A DNA stretch of 64,000 bases from Lepeophtheirus salmonis (Eukaryota; Arthropoda; Copepoda; Siphonostomatoida; Caligidae), in the NCBI RefSeq assembly GCF_016086655.4, contig NC_052134.2:4278001-4342000 (forward strand). Direction: 5' to 3'. Of the stretch, positions 25,686-37,070 are shown piece by piece. Position 1 is the stretch's first letter, and every line of letters begins with the position of its first letter. Both the position numbers and the translations under genes were made by a program. The notes under the pieces were generated by a model that was not told the DNA's origin, did no database searches, and saw only the letters and a program-made list of their open reading frames with translations.

Positions 25686-27019
25686 GTAAGTGTTTTTCTA
25701 TCTATACATATGTATACTTATAAGGGGGTCGACAAATAATTTGACTTTTAATATCATAGATTTTGAACAGGAGGATTTAACGAGTAAGTACAAATTCAAA
25801 TAGCAAAAAACAGACTCAAGGATATAAAGATAACTCTTCCTCAGCATCAAATCAGGTTGCTTTACTTGTTGGAGGCTACAATGGTACTCATACTCTAAAC
25901 ATAGTAGAAACTTACTCATCCAAGGGAACATGCCAACATCGACTTCCTGATTTTCCTAGACGTATTTATAATGTGAATCTTCAATACCTTGGAGTTGGAC
26001 GAATCCTTGCTTGTGGAGGACGGTCCTTGAGTTTTGGGGGAAGTCGAGAATGTTGGAAAATGGATATTGATACAAAGACTTGGGATTTGGTTCCAAATCT
26101 AACATTAGAATTTCCAAGATGGCTTTGCTCTTCAATTATGTACCGAGGAAACTGGATTCTAAGGTTCTTTGCTGTTTTTAGTTGTATTTTTCTCAAGTCT
26201 CATGACTACGATTCCAAACAATGATATTTTTTAACAAATTATAATACTTTTTAAAATAGTGGAGGTCATTTCTCACCCCGATCATCTGAGACTCTCCGTG
26301 TTAGCTCTCATAATGTACATGATTGGCGTTGGTCAAGAGGACCGTCTCTACCTGATGAAGGTCGAAAGCAACATTGTGCAGTAGTTATTGATGATAACAT
26401 GTATATATTTGGTGGATTCGGCTCAGGAATGCTTGTATCCACATATAATTTCAAGACAAAGTCTTGGAGGAGTATGAATCATACGCTGTTATATTACAGA
26501 TTCAAGTAATTTTTCTCTTGTAAATTTAGTAAGGGCGTCTGCAAGACTTTATTTTGGAGGGGTGTTGATTTTGGCAATCAAAATGTTCAAAAATTACTTC
26601 ATTTGGCCTACAGATTCTCCACATCTCGCCCCCTGCTGACGCCCCTGTTTTGTTGCCCATAATCAGTCGTTAATATTCACATTTTCATCAACAGACATCA
26701 ATGCGTTACACTTACAACGGAAAATGACGTCTTAGTGCTCGGAGGACCACACGGGAGTATTTACAATGTTAATACAGAAGAATTATACCTCACTCCAAAG
26801 TCTGTATTTACTCATAATTTTGGAACGGTACTCCGATTAGGAGAACGGATTTTTGCATTTGGTGGAGATGAATTTTCAAGAACTGTAGAGGAGTATCATG
26901 TCTCTAAAAATCGATTCCATGTTGCTCCATACTCACTCTTATACAAAAGATCACGATTTGGAGCAGTTGCTGTACCAGCTTTTTATTTTGACTCTTTACC
27001 AGGAGGCTGCAAAGGCTAA
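23487..27019 (+). CDS. Animal haem peroxidase-kelch propeller fusion protein (5' end unresolved)
   Basis: Exons: 23487-23715, 23780-24064, 24118-24243, 24310-24711, 24787-25107, 25161-25685, 25760-25783, 25845-26163, 26260-26505, 26695-27019. All introns are GT-AG, phases agree throughout, and the spliced frame is 2802 nt (933 codons plus TAA). Numbered from the ATG at 23487, residues 40-625 are a peroxidasin/chorion-peroxidase-type domain with GQLIDHD (Q127, D130, distal H131), GDERVNE (catalytic R285, E288) and FRFGH (proximal H387). The peroxidase ends normally at a SKLDLS block. A short acidic linker (DFEQEDLT, encoded by the 24-nt exon) joins six kelch repeats (residues 642-933) with LVGGY, LACGG, SGGH, FGGF, LGGP and FGGD. 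The peroxidase half should oxidise substrates with hydrogen peroxide. The Cys pattern suggests secretion, but a signal peptide was not found. The exon before 23487 is missing from my model. An alternative is two genes less than 100 bp apart, with the kelch half lacking any start. Confidence 0.85.
25760..25783 (+). other. 24-nt linker microexon joining peroxidase to kelch
   Basis: Preceded by TTTTAATATCATAG and followed by a consensus GTAAGT. It is phase 1 at both ends and encodes an acidic DFEQEDLT linker. If the downstream donor is ignored, the frame reads a few more codons to TAG at 25801-25803. That would give a stand-alone peroxidase, so intron retention here could switch between a short and a fused product. 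Confidence 0.65.
25845..27019 (+). other. Six-blade kelch propeller portion (three exons)
   Basis: Exons 25845-26163, 26260-26505 and 26695-27019 (introns 96 and 189 bp). Six GG doublets at regular spacing, each preceded by a hydrophobic strand and most followed by a conserved aromatic (e.g. CWKMD, TKSWR), predict a six-bladed beta-propeller. Cysteines in blades 1-2 (GTCQH, LACGG, RECWK) and near the C-terminus (GGCKG) suggest an oxidising compartment. There are no BTB or BACK domains, so it is not a typical Cul3 adaptor. The acceptor at 25844 sits after CTCTTCCTCAG, the best polypyrimidine tract in the area. The second intron contains a short MITE (26531-26649). Confidence 0.85.
26531..26649 (+). 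mobile_element. Short MITE with GGGCGTC termini inside kelch intron
   Basis: About 119 bp bounded by AGGGCGTCTGCA and TGCTGACGCCCCT, which are inverted copies of each other apart from one indel and one mismatch. It enlarges the last intron to 189 bp, compared with 53-96 bp for the others in the gene. The same start motif marks the repeats at 14721 and 36821. Confidence 0.6.
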
Positions 27020-27021
27020 AT

Positions 27022-27027
27022 AATAAA
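27022..27027 (+). terminator. Poly(A) signal AATAAA, two bases after the fusion-gene stop
   Basis: AATAAA follows the TAA stop (27017-27019) almost immediately, implying a very short 3' UTR. No AATAAA lies between the peroxidase and kelch halves (25686-25860), which supports a single transcript. Confidence 0.6.
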
Positions 27028-27470
27028 ATCAGAACAATGACCCTGACACCCGGCGTTTTTTTTCTTTCTTAAATATGTTTTTTGTAGCTGTATAATACAA
27101 ACACTTTCATCCTCAAAAGGAAATTTTTTCTTATTCATGCTCGACTTGCAGAGATGATGCACAAACGTACTTAATTATAAATCACAATCGTAACAATTCA
27201 AATTTATTACTACTACTAGTACATATAATGTGTAGACGCAAAGCTCTGTGTACGGTATGCACACACAAACAAACAAACAAACAAACAAAATGGCACACTG
27301 CTTCTTTTATTTATTGTTAATGTTATAATTTATTATTCAAATAGAGTTATATTTTGTAAAAAGGGTTCAATTAGTTGTTATTACTTACAATTCTTCAGGA
27401 ATCAAAGTCCATAAAATCATAATTTTTTTTTCGTACAGTCATTTTGAAGGTCGTATTTATTGACTACATA
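27028..27470. other. 3' flank with (AAAC)n microsatellite
   Basis: Contains an ACAC then (AAAC)n tract at about 27261-27290. Otherwise nothing recognised. Confidence 0.5.
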
Positions 27471-27959
27471 CAGGGAGAGTTTGAAGAGTTTCCGAGCTAA
27501 CAAGGACACAAGACATTTTCCTTTTACTCTACATACTTATCCCTGGTATGCTTCCATCCTGTAAGCCATTCAAATAGTAATTAGTAGTACTCGATGTTTT
27601 TCTCTGTAAAATAATTGCTCACAGATACTTTGGTTTTGAACTCAATTACTCCGAGATGGATTGGCTTAGACGATTCAAATTTTATTACAACTAGCCTTTC
27701 TATGTTTGCTATTATTTAAATCAACTTAAAGCTTTCAAAATCCGAAATTTATCGACAGTTCAATACTTGATTTTGTCCATTTTTACAAAATTAGTCACAT
27801 CAACTCGCTCAAACGGTCTGTTACATAATAACTCTACGTACAAAATGGCTGAAACTTTGGTGAGTAACTGTCAAGAGATGCTAGATAGATATGACTAGCT
27901 TTTATTTAGTAGTGCTGCCATTTTCACGTTGGGGTCAGAAACTTTTAAGACTATCCTCG
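27471..27959. mobile_element. Non-autonomous mariner-type MITE with TA flanks
   Basis: The 489-bp element has TA on both sides (27469-27470 and 27960-27961). Its ends are inverted copies: left CAGGGAGAGTTTGAAGAG then TTTCCGAGC, and right (reverse complement) CGAGGATAGTCTTAAAAG then TTTCTGACC. The interior holds no transposase frame. The right end is near-identical to the solo end at 3793-3850. Confidence 0.7.
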
Positions 27960-28869
27960 TACATCCTTTGAATATTAGTTATATACATATTTGTTTGTAG
28001 GGGAACACAGGAAGGTAGCAAAAGTCCCTTTTTTCGGAATTTCAAAAAAGCTACAGACATTGAATTTACATTGCAATAATATAAAATATGTAATTATGCA
28101 GATTGTAGCGAAAAAAAGATCAAAAGTTTTTGTCCGCTTTAGTATCATAGTCAATAATTAGAAGGGAATATGTTTCAGGAAACACAATAAAAACCGACTG
28201 TATTTAATAAAAGAAATTATCAAATACTGACAGTTTTTCATTTCCTTTCCTAAAACTATTATTCTTCAAATTATTGATTATTTTGCCGTCAAAATTCTAA
28301 GCTCACTCTGTGAGTATCAATTTGAGATATTGTAAGGCTCAGTACAAAGGAGACAGTTGAAACAATTGCAATTCCAATGGTCTTCATTTGGTGTATTCTT
28401 TTGTAAAATTATAATTCATATCAAGCATGGTGTTTTTATGAACAGAGTAGGGTCTTGACGAGTTTCTTGCGAGTAAATTTATCAAATCCTAATACGGATT
28501 TCGGATCTATAATAAAAATCTTATTTTATACATTGAAACTTAATATTTAACCTATTAAAAAAACGATTAGGAGATTTTATTAATATGACTACATTGGTAT
28601 TTCTTGGATCAAAATTGGCTGTTTTTATTCCAACATACTAAAGCGGGACAGTCTCAAAGATATCCCATAAACTAAGTTAAGAGAGTAAATGGAGTTGAAA
28701 AGAAGTATATGAACCTGACTACTCCTGATAACGTGTCGAAATATAACAAGGGCAAAGAATAAGTTGTTCTGTAAAGCTGTATAATGAGGGATGATTAGAT
28801 TAAGAAAAGAGTTGTGTCTTTATCAAACTGGTTACTAGTGCTTCTGCTGTTTAAGCCCGGTGACTCATG
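27960..28869. other. Gene-less interval, possibly 3' part of a LINE relic
   Basis: AT-rich. 28690-28869 is continuous with the reverse-transcriptase relic that follows, but I see no clear motif. Confidence 0.35.
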
Positions 28870-29640
28870 TAAGCTAGAATAAATGTATATTTTCCTGATT
28901 TGTAATTATTCTGTCAATTTGTAGAATAGACCCTAATAAAGGATGAATCACAGAGACAAAACCCCAGTATCCATTATGCTTGAAAGCTTGACAAGCAACA
29001 ATGGAGTGAGCATTATCAGGTCTACTGTTCAGATAAGACGTTGCAAAGGTCCAACATCTAAATACCTCTAATTTGCTAAGACCATCACATGTCTTAAGAT
29101 AGTTGTCACAGTTGCATAAGATCTGAGTCTTTTTCGATATTGATGCTGAGACCCGAGATTTTTTTGAAATCCTGAATGACTTTGATGGCGTGTGAGATGG
29201 GATTTGCCAGTTTTTCTTGTGTTCCTGTGAGAAACGAGGTAAGATCATCCTCGTATAATAATCACTTCATTTACTATTCATTTATTTTCAGACCTTCAAG
29301 GCGTGAGTTGGAGTTGATAATCTCGTTTAATCAATTAATTGCTACTAGAAAGAAGGATGGCGATAGTAAATCTCCTTGCCGGGCTCCACACTGAATACAA
29401 AACTAAGAGTAAGCACTAGGAATGTCAATGCTCGATGATGAGTTCCTAAAGATGGTCGAGAATAGGACAAGAGACCCATCCGTCACTCCATAGCTGATCG
29501 AAAATGAACTTGTATGAGACAGTATGGAAATCCTTTTCGACAAAAAGTGTCGCGTAATTGGAAGATGCACATAAGTATATACAATGATATCTAAGCAAGA
29601 GAGAATGAGAAATGTCACAAAGCCTCCTACAAACAAACTA
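28870..29640 (-). pseudogene. Non-LTR retrotransposon reverse transcriptase relic
   Basis: Minus-strand pieces give a GARQGDLLSPSFFLVAIN block near 29330-29395 (family: G.RQG.PLSP.LF), then YEDDLTSFLTGTQEKL near 29195-29255 (the Y.DD active-site box, here YEDD), then KKISGLSINIEK near 29130-29160 (family: SGL.IN..K). A GYWGFVSVIH block follows near 28940-28975 (family: G.WGRVLV). Stops and frameshifts lie between the blocks. The ends are not identifiable. The plus frame at 29176-29394 is an antisense shadow of it. Confidence 0.8.
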
Positions 29641-31803
29641 CTTCATCAGGTGAAGGAGGAAGAAATAAAATGATATAGTACTTTTTTGTGAAAACAGTTA
29701 TTGTGATAAACTTAGTCATCAAATTAATTACACAATAAGGGTGGTTTGGATTGATCTTTTTACGGAACATCCGAATATAGGGATCTGAGTCAACTCATAT
29801 TTACATTCAACTCCAATGTGTTTATGACATTGGGATATTTATCATGTTCATCTCTTTAGAAAAGGTTCTTGTGCCTTACTTGATGTATATCATCTCATTT
29901 AATGGACGTATCATTGTGCATATGTTCTTTAACGTCCAAATCTGTTACTTCATCATACATTGGTTCAAATACACATCCGTCCCTCTATATCTTATATAGA
30001 ATTGTTGAATACTTCTATAATAACTGAGGATATGTTTAATCAAGAGGAGTAATACTGGAATGAAACGTACAGAGATGAACCTATCATCCTTCATCTGCAT
30101 CTCTTCCATTGAAAATCCTTCCGATGTCTACTCTATTTCGTCTCCTAATATTCTTGGAAAACTTTTTCATTAATTTGAGTCCTTAAATGTCATTGATGTA
30201 CATAAAAATGATCCTGGACCAGGAATTGAAATACCTTTTCTAGATATTTTTATCAGCAAAGCTGCAAAATATATTCATCTTTCCTATTACCTAGATATAT
30301 GCATAAATAGTTTTTACGTGATAAATATACTAATAAATTATCTGTGATCTTATAACTTCAGTAGAGTTATATTGGAAAATAGGAATTTCGTTTAACATAT
30401 TTTAAAAGTTAGTGAATCGGAAGTCATTTTCTGAATTACTAAATCACTTAACAATATATTTAAATATCACTCGATTGAGAGGATTTATGATCTCCACATG
30501 ACTATTCAAAAATCATTTACGGACTACACTATATGCTTACAATTTAAAGAAACTGTACATAAGAACTATCATATCAGTGTTAATTGAGACTAAATAATAG
30601 ATTAAGTTCCTTGACAATTATAAAACATATCAATATGATATTAACAATTAAAATTATTTTCTTATTTAGTCTTTGTAAATAATGGTTCATGCAATTATGT
30701 GTTTATTTATGTGCTTCATTGATTTAAGTTTATATTTTCATTTTGTCTTAATTATTTAGCCTTATAATATACTTGATAATTGATTAAATTACTAAAATTT
30801 ACACTTACTATAATTATCTACTTCTAAATATATAGATATGGCGTAAAAACGTAAGATTTTGTTGAATAATTGGTAAAAGGTTTATTCATACGTGTCTTTG
30901 CTTCGTTCCAGAATGCCGTAGTTGTTACAATGTATCAAAGTCTTCAAAAAAAAAAACAGTAGAGTGCTTACTTTTCTTAATGTCTACGTTTTGTAATACA
31001 ATAGTTTCATAACTTATAGAAAATATACTTTCAACAAAATAATATGTTCACTACTTATAATACTTTAAAACTAATAGCGTAAGACCTATATATGCATGAA
31101 ATTATTGAAGTTGAATTGCAATGAAGTAAAATTTTCAAGTCCATAACAAAACTATTAGTTTCTGAAGGAAATGATAATATTGAAAAAGATAATGAAATAA
31201 AAACTAACGAGTAAAAAAGGATTAAAAATTGAATATCGAGGAATATAATGATGAATTATTATATTAGGAATATTGATAATGTTCTTTAAGCTTTATCGAA
31301 AATGTGTTTGTCTAATTGTATTGTGCAATATTATTAATATTGAATAAATTCATTCCAATTCCCTCTTATGTACAGCAAGATACCGTAAAATATTTTACGT
31401 ATGAATGAACAAAAATTAAGAATACCCCGTATCTTTTCTCACGAACTTTTTCTACTTTGATTATCATCTTGTAAAGAGTGTGATATATCCTCTAGCAGGT
31501 TTGATGCCATAAATTCCTTCTGATCTGTTGATCTGATGTATGAAAATTTATTTAAATGGGTCGGTCATTTTTAATTTCATACTATGTCTTATTCTTCTTT
31601 AGGACTTAAGTTAGGGATCCAGTACTCATGAAATCATAAACACAACACTTCTAGAATATTTCCTGAAACGCTTCTTCAAAGATTGGAGAAAGTATTTTTT
31701 TAAGCCTTTCGACAAATTCAAAAGGCAACTGTGAGGGTTCTGGAGCTAAAAATTATTTGTCGTAACCTTAAATGAACTTCATAATTTCTTTTTTGAGTGA
31801 TGA
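29641..31803. other. Gene-less interval
   Basis: 29750-30300 is less AT-rich and may be another decayed non-LTR fragment on the plus strand (an FLDIFISKAAKYIHLSYY-like reading near 30240), too degraded to call. The rest is AT-rich with no supported exon. Confidence 0.35.
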
Positions 31804-32136
31804 GTGAGTCTATATCTAAAAATAGATCACGATTTAGATATTTTTGTTCATTTTTCCAGGATCCCAATTTTTAAACAACAAAGGTTTCTATTTTGTTGGA
31901 TCTTTCAATATCCTACAGCGGCTATCAAAGCATTGGGATTGAATTTATTATGCTTGACAATAGAACTGGTTTCATTAGCATTGTTTAGTGAGTCTATCGA
32001 CGAAGCGGCGAAAATGAAGATTATGAGCGAAATTCTCAAAATAGAATATCCTTTGAAATCCTTAAATAGACATGAAACTAGATTTGAAAACCCAAATTTT
32101 CACGTATACCCTAAAAAAATGATTGATTTGTCATAA
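31804..32136 (+). other. Unassigned 110-codon frame, possible element relic
   Basis: The segment 31910-32130 has protein-like composition: a hydrophobic ALGLNLLCLTIELVSLALF stretch, then an acidic/basic helix (DEAAKMKIMSEILKIEY) and a charged tail. I do not recognise the family. No splice partners or promoter were found. It may be a repeat-encoded fragment. Confidence 0.25.
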
Positions 32137-33737
32137 CTTTTTGAGCAAGATAATTGGATGTTATTTCGAATATTAAATATCAGTTCTGATTTTTGAAAGA
32201 CACCTGTATCTAAATGGAAATCAAACAGTAGTTATATTAGTTTAAAATCAACCGTTGAAAACCTATGGGCTGTAAATAATGCTCAAAGAGTTGAGAGAAA
32301 GCTTTGTAATGACCATGTAGGCACATGACTTACCAAACCAGCCATAAATAAATCGGATAAAAGATGGTATTTAACTCTATGTAATTAAAATCTATATTGA
32401 AAGAATATATACAATATTCAGATTTGTTAAACAATGTTATGTATTAAAATGAAAATAAAGTAATATGTTAAATCCAAATGTCCCTAGGCAAGATATTGTC
32501 CAATCCACATCAAATTTTGAAGAGTTGTTCTTAAGGTTAAGTCTCAAGACCAGAACAAAGGCCAATCCCATCTTGTAACTTTTTGAAGAAAAACAAACAG
32601 GGCAGAGCGATCCCCTAATATCTACGTGGCAAGGAGAAGTGTTTGACTTGATAAAAATGTATTAGTAATAATTTAATTAATTATTATACTGTATGACTTT
32701 TTATTTGTGAATCTATTTCATGTATTTATGAGCAAGTTCGTTTGACATTTATTCGTTTCCTTTCCTTTCTTTGATTCTTTTGATTTTGAAATGTTTTGCC
32801 ACCTTACAAACCATAAATGAATTTAAATATTAGATTTGCCCTCTATCATCACAGGAAGTTGGTTTATAGCTATATAATCTTAGTTTAATATGCGACACCA
32901 TGGAGTCTACTTTCACGCAATTCCAAAATATTTTAATAATTTTTTAAAATTCTGCAGTTTCGAGATAGCTTGATTTTCTACGTGTCTTTATTTAAATAAT
33001 AGTTTAGCACGTTACTCGTAGATTTATGGAAAAACTTACTGCCAAGTTAAAATTAGTTTTTTTCAATTGGCTGGGGATGAATGACTTGATGTTATAATTT
33101 ATGAACATATTTAATGTTCTAGCCATGTTTGTCAAATTTGACAGCTAGTATTTGACCATCTTCAAAGAAAGAGTAGTTAAAAAATCGTCAGCATAAAAAA
33201 TAATTGCAGAAATTTTTTGAAAAGGTAAAGTTATTAAAAAAAAACATAAATATTGGATAAAGGAGGATTTTTGTTCATCCACAGTTAATAAAGTAAAATT
33301 TTCGATTTGCTGAATGTACATCTACAATAACAAATAAGGTATTTAATCAAATTTTAGTTTAAATTTACAAAAATTTATAGATATAGCATGTTATAAGCGA
33401 TGAATTTATATTGACAATATTACAACCATGTTGCTTTATTTTCCCGAGATATTTTTGATATGGAAACCTAATATGATTTTTGTTGGGGTTTTATTATTTC
33501 CACAGCCATACAATTTTCCATTTGAATACTCCACACGTTTGGAGAAATATACTTCCACGATAAGAGCTGATATTAATTATCCTTGTGTTTTAATGTAAAT
33601 ATTCAATTGTTAAGGTAATTATCATTTGAATTGTCGATATTTGAACTAAATTGTAAAGAATTTGCAATTCTTTTCAAATAATTAGCATTGGGGCAAGGTT
33701 AATATAAATACAAGGTTAGAACATCATGCCATCGTGC
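32137..33737. other. Gene-less AT-rich interval
   Basis: Nothing supported. 32470-32650 is slightly more GC-balanced but no motif could be assigned. Confidence 0.4.
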
Positions 33738-33945
33738 AGGCTAGAATTTTCAATCTGATGTATTGTACCGACTACTGGGCAAGACAGGCAGATTTTGACA
33801 AAACACGCAATCAATTATAGTCTATGACGCCACTATGGCTAGAATTTTTAATTTAATGTATCGTACCAACTACTGGGCAAGAAAAACAGATTTTGACAAA
33901 ACACGCAACCACTCAGTTACTATGACTTCAATATTAAAAGCGTGG
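33738..33945 (+). repeat. Tandem pair of ~98-bp units
   Basis: Two head-to-tail units start with GGCTAGAATTTT at about 33739 and 33837. Both contain ACTACTGGGCAAGA, CAGATTTTGACAAAACACGCAA and a terminal CTATGAC. A diverged inverted relative lies at 18933-19001, so this is a dispersed family with a local duplication. Confidence 0.85.
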
Positions 33946-36820
33946 TGGAAGTTAAACATTAGTTGTACACGCGTTATGGTATAACCTTGTATATCTATTC
34001 ACCTTGGCATTGGGCAAAATCATTAATCCAGACGAAACTATTTCCTCATATAAAATTGTCCAATAATTGAGAAGAGCCTTATTCTTTTTTTTGTTTCGAA
34101 ATAAGCTCTATTTGCTTTCATATCTATTCCAGATCAGGAGTTTTTAACCTTTCGCAGAAAGATTAGCTAAATATTCTCTATGATCTGTCACAAACCAGAT
34201 CTAATAAAACACTGATGGTCTCGAAAGAGATAGTTTTAAAATTACATATTCACCTAAGGTTTGTTAAAATTTTGGTTTTTTATAAACTTCAATTTAGTAC
34301 ACTTTTTAGCTTAAAAAAATTTTAGGTTCTTGTATCCGGATTCGACTGTACTTCAAACTGGTGTCCATGAGTACAATTTTATAAATATATATTTATCTTA
34401 AAAAAGAAGGATATTTTTAAACATACAAAAAAATATAATTACGGCACAACAATTTACAGCAGATTTCAAGAAGGAAGATATCATTTGTCCGTCTCGGAAT
34501 TTTTTATTCAGGAAAATTAGAATTGTCGATTTTCTATAACAAAAATTATTAACAAGGTGTGATTCCATATGTCTTACATTTTTATATTTATATAATAGAG
34601 TTTGTGTGCGTGTATTTTAAGGGTGACACACTATCAGCATTTAAGGCTGAAACTTTGCATAAATGCCTCTTGGACAGGCTAAAACAGGTTGCCAATTTTC
34701 GGGGGGAAGATCATATAGAGGGGAACTTATTCTATACCAAAACACTATTTTTTTTTTTTTTTTTTTTTTTTACTCAAGGACACTAAAAGAGGGTGAGTTT
34801 GAAATTCAAAAGTTACTGCGTCTCAAAAAAAACAAAATAAATTTTCTAAATTTATTCAAAATCATCAAAGTTATAGGCAAAATAAAAAATCGGTGGAAAA
34901 TGAACCTTCTTTTCTTATGTAGAAAAAAATAGATTTATATTGGAATATTTGACTGAAATACTTGTCATTTTCTGAATAATTTTTTTTTTTTTTTTCTTTT
35001 TTTTTCATCATCAAACGTCATTTTTCAATTGGAAAGAAGAAATTTTCAACTTCTGGAACATTTTAATATATACTTTTAACAATATTTGAAAAAATAAACT
35101 AGTTATCAAGGGTTATTTTTTCGAAGACATTATTCTCCATAACTTTTTTGGTTTTGGTTGTGAAACATCACAAGGTGGGTTGAAAACTCAGGGTAATCGT
35201 ATATAACGTCAAAAAGAGAATGAAAGCCGAGAAAGTACGGCTCTAACCTTCTGTAGGATTTCTACTGATCGTAAATAGATAATAAACCAGAAGCATTGCC
35301 ACCCAAAAATTAAATCTGAAAAATATACAATGTGTCATGATCTCTGGGACCTATAACAAGACTTTCTTCATGGACTTCCGCAAGAAATTGGTGGCTGTCC
35401 GAGCAGTGAAAAATATTAATCTATGTCTTATATTTAAAACATAATTTTATAAAAGTTATCAATGGGGCATGAGTAAAGTAAAAAAAAATATATGCCCAAA
35501 GGGGTGTCCCAGTCTGTAGTTTGGAGGAGAAACATAGATTAATGAAAATGGGTATCCTATTAAATTAGTTTTTAATGTCCCCCAAATACAATTTTGAATT
35601 TGAACTTAATAACAAAAACGAACTATAAGTGATATAATATTTCATATTTGCAATATTGGGATATTATAAGATGGTAAATAATAATTATTTTTATAAATAT
35701 TCTGACTTTGTATTGTAGCTATATTCTATATTAAATAATATTATCAATCAGGGAGTTGTATTATTTTGCCGCAAGACTGTGCCACTTTTCTTCGTTTTTG
35801 CAAACAAACAAATATAAGTAAAAAACTTATATGCCCCATTTCTATGTATTTAATTTCATTCTGTTTGTGTTCCTCACGTAGAAACTATTCAGAGTGTAAA
35901 AAAACTATTTTTGCTCTGTAATAAATAAGAATTTGAGAAAAAAAAACAGACCCAGCAAAACAACTAAGAGGCAGCCAAAAGACCCAGTTGTCTTTTTCTT
36001 TCCTCTCCAATGTAAACACTAACAGCCAATGCTAATGAAGAAGAAGCAAATCCTTCAAAGTACCGCATAATTCCAATTTTCTGGCTAAGTGGACTTAGAA
36101 CTAAAAGTCTCATTCATAGAGCGGAAGTATCAGTGACTGGTACACATTGCTGTCAGTGATAACATTGTGTGGGGAGCAAGTAGGTCAGCTGTTCATTGCA
36201 AGTTGATCTGTTCAATAGCTGAATGTCTATTTTGGCTTGCAACGGACTTATCAAATTGGAGAAAATAAATGTAGAAAACCAAAGACCACGAGAGAACATG
36301 CATGTATTTAGTTGTAACTAAAAGATTAGTTGCATTAAAAAGTAACAAAAAAAAGTATAAAATAATTATGAAGGTCTTTTTTATTAGCCTAGGAATTCTG
36401 GTACAATACAGACTCCTTCTAAGTGTAGCGGATTAAGTACCGATAATCGGTCCGTAGGACCGTTTGAATTATAAAAAAGATTGGACAGATAAACAAGGAG
36501 GTGGGTGATTAGAAAATCAGACATAGGATCTATCCAACATCCACTCTCGTTGTTAAAAATTTTATTTCGTAATTTGAATAGTGGTTTTATTAAATAATCC
36601 TTATTCTGCCAATAAACCAATTCAAGAAACTTTTCAAGAACTAAACCTAATTTCTAAGGGGCACAGATTTCAAACCAATCAAGCAAACCCTAATCTCTTA
36701 ATGAGGGAAATTAAGTCATAATTCATAAGATGAAATCTTCCTTCCTCTTTCATAAAAAATTTATTGCATCCCCAAAAGTGATACTTTATTTGGGCTCTTA
36801 CGCACTTGAGAGTATCAATC
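33946..36820. other. Gene-less interval with poly-T tract
   Basis: A run of 24 T at 34748-34771 and other T/A runs. Frames crossing the run are artefacts. 35180-35420 and 36380-36620 are less AT-rich and may be element relics, unassigned. Confidence 0.4.
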
Positions 36821-37070
36821 AGGATCGTCTGCAGGATTATATTTTGGGGAGGGCTTATTCTGTGGAAATTTTTGAAAATAAATTCAGATATTACATTTTT
36901 TGAGAAAAAAAATCAAAAATCAACAGCTGTTCACAAAAATTCTAAGAGCTGCACAGCTGTTTACAAAAAATTAAACTTTTTGGAAAACATTTCAGAAATT
37001 TAATTTTAAATATTTCAATATTAAATTTGTAGCAAAAAAAATTCCAATTTTTTTTTTTTTTTTTTTTTTT
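36821..37070 (+). repeat. GGGCGTC-type repeat copy ending in poly-T
   Basis: Starts AGGATCGTCTGCAGGATTAT, then a G-rich patch and an AT-rich body with two CAGCTGTTcACAAAAA-like motifs (around 36922 and 36955), ending in a 23-T run (37048-37070). Related to 14721-14880 and, inverted, to 48060-48440. Confidence 0.5.

Noticed and set aside
25784..25820. Alternative kelch acceptors (after CAAG at 25820 or CAG at 25813)
   Set aside because: They would make introns of about 30-37 nt without a pyrimidine tract or in the wrong phase; the acceptor at 25844 gives a 61-bp intron, correct phase and a C/T-rich tract.
34559..34932. Two overlapping frames around a poly-T run
   Set aside because: They include a Phe run created by 24 T and have no motif or splice context.
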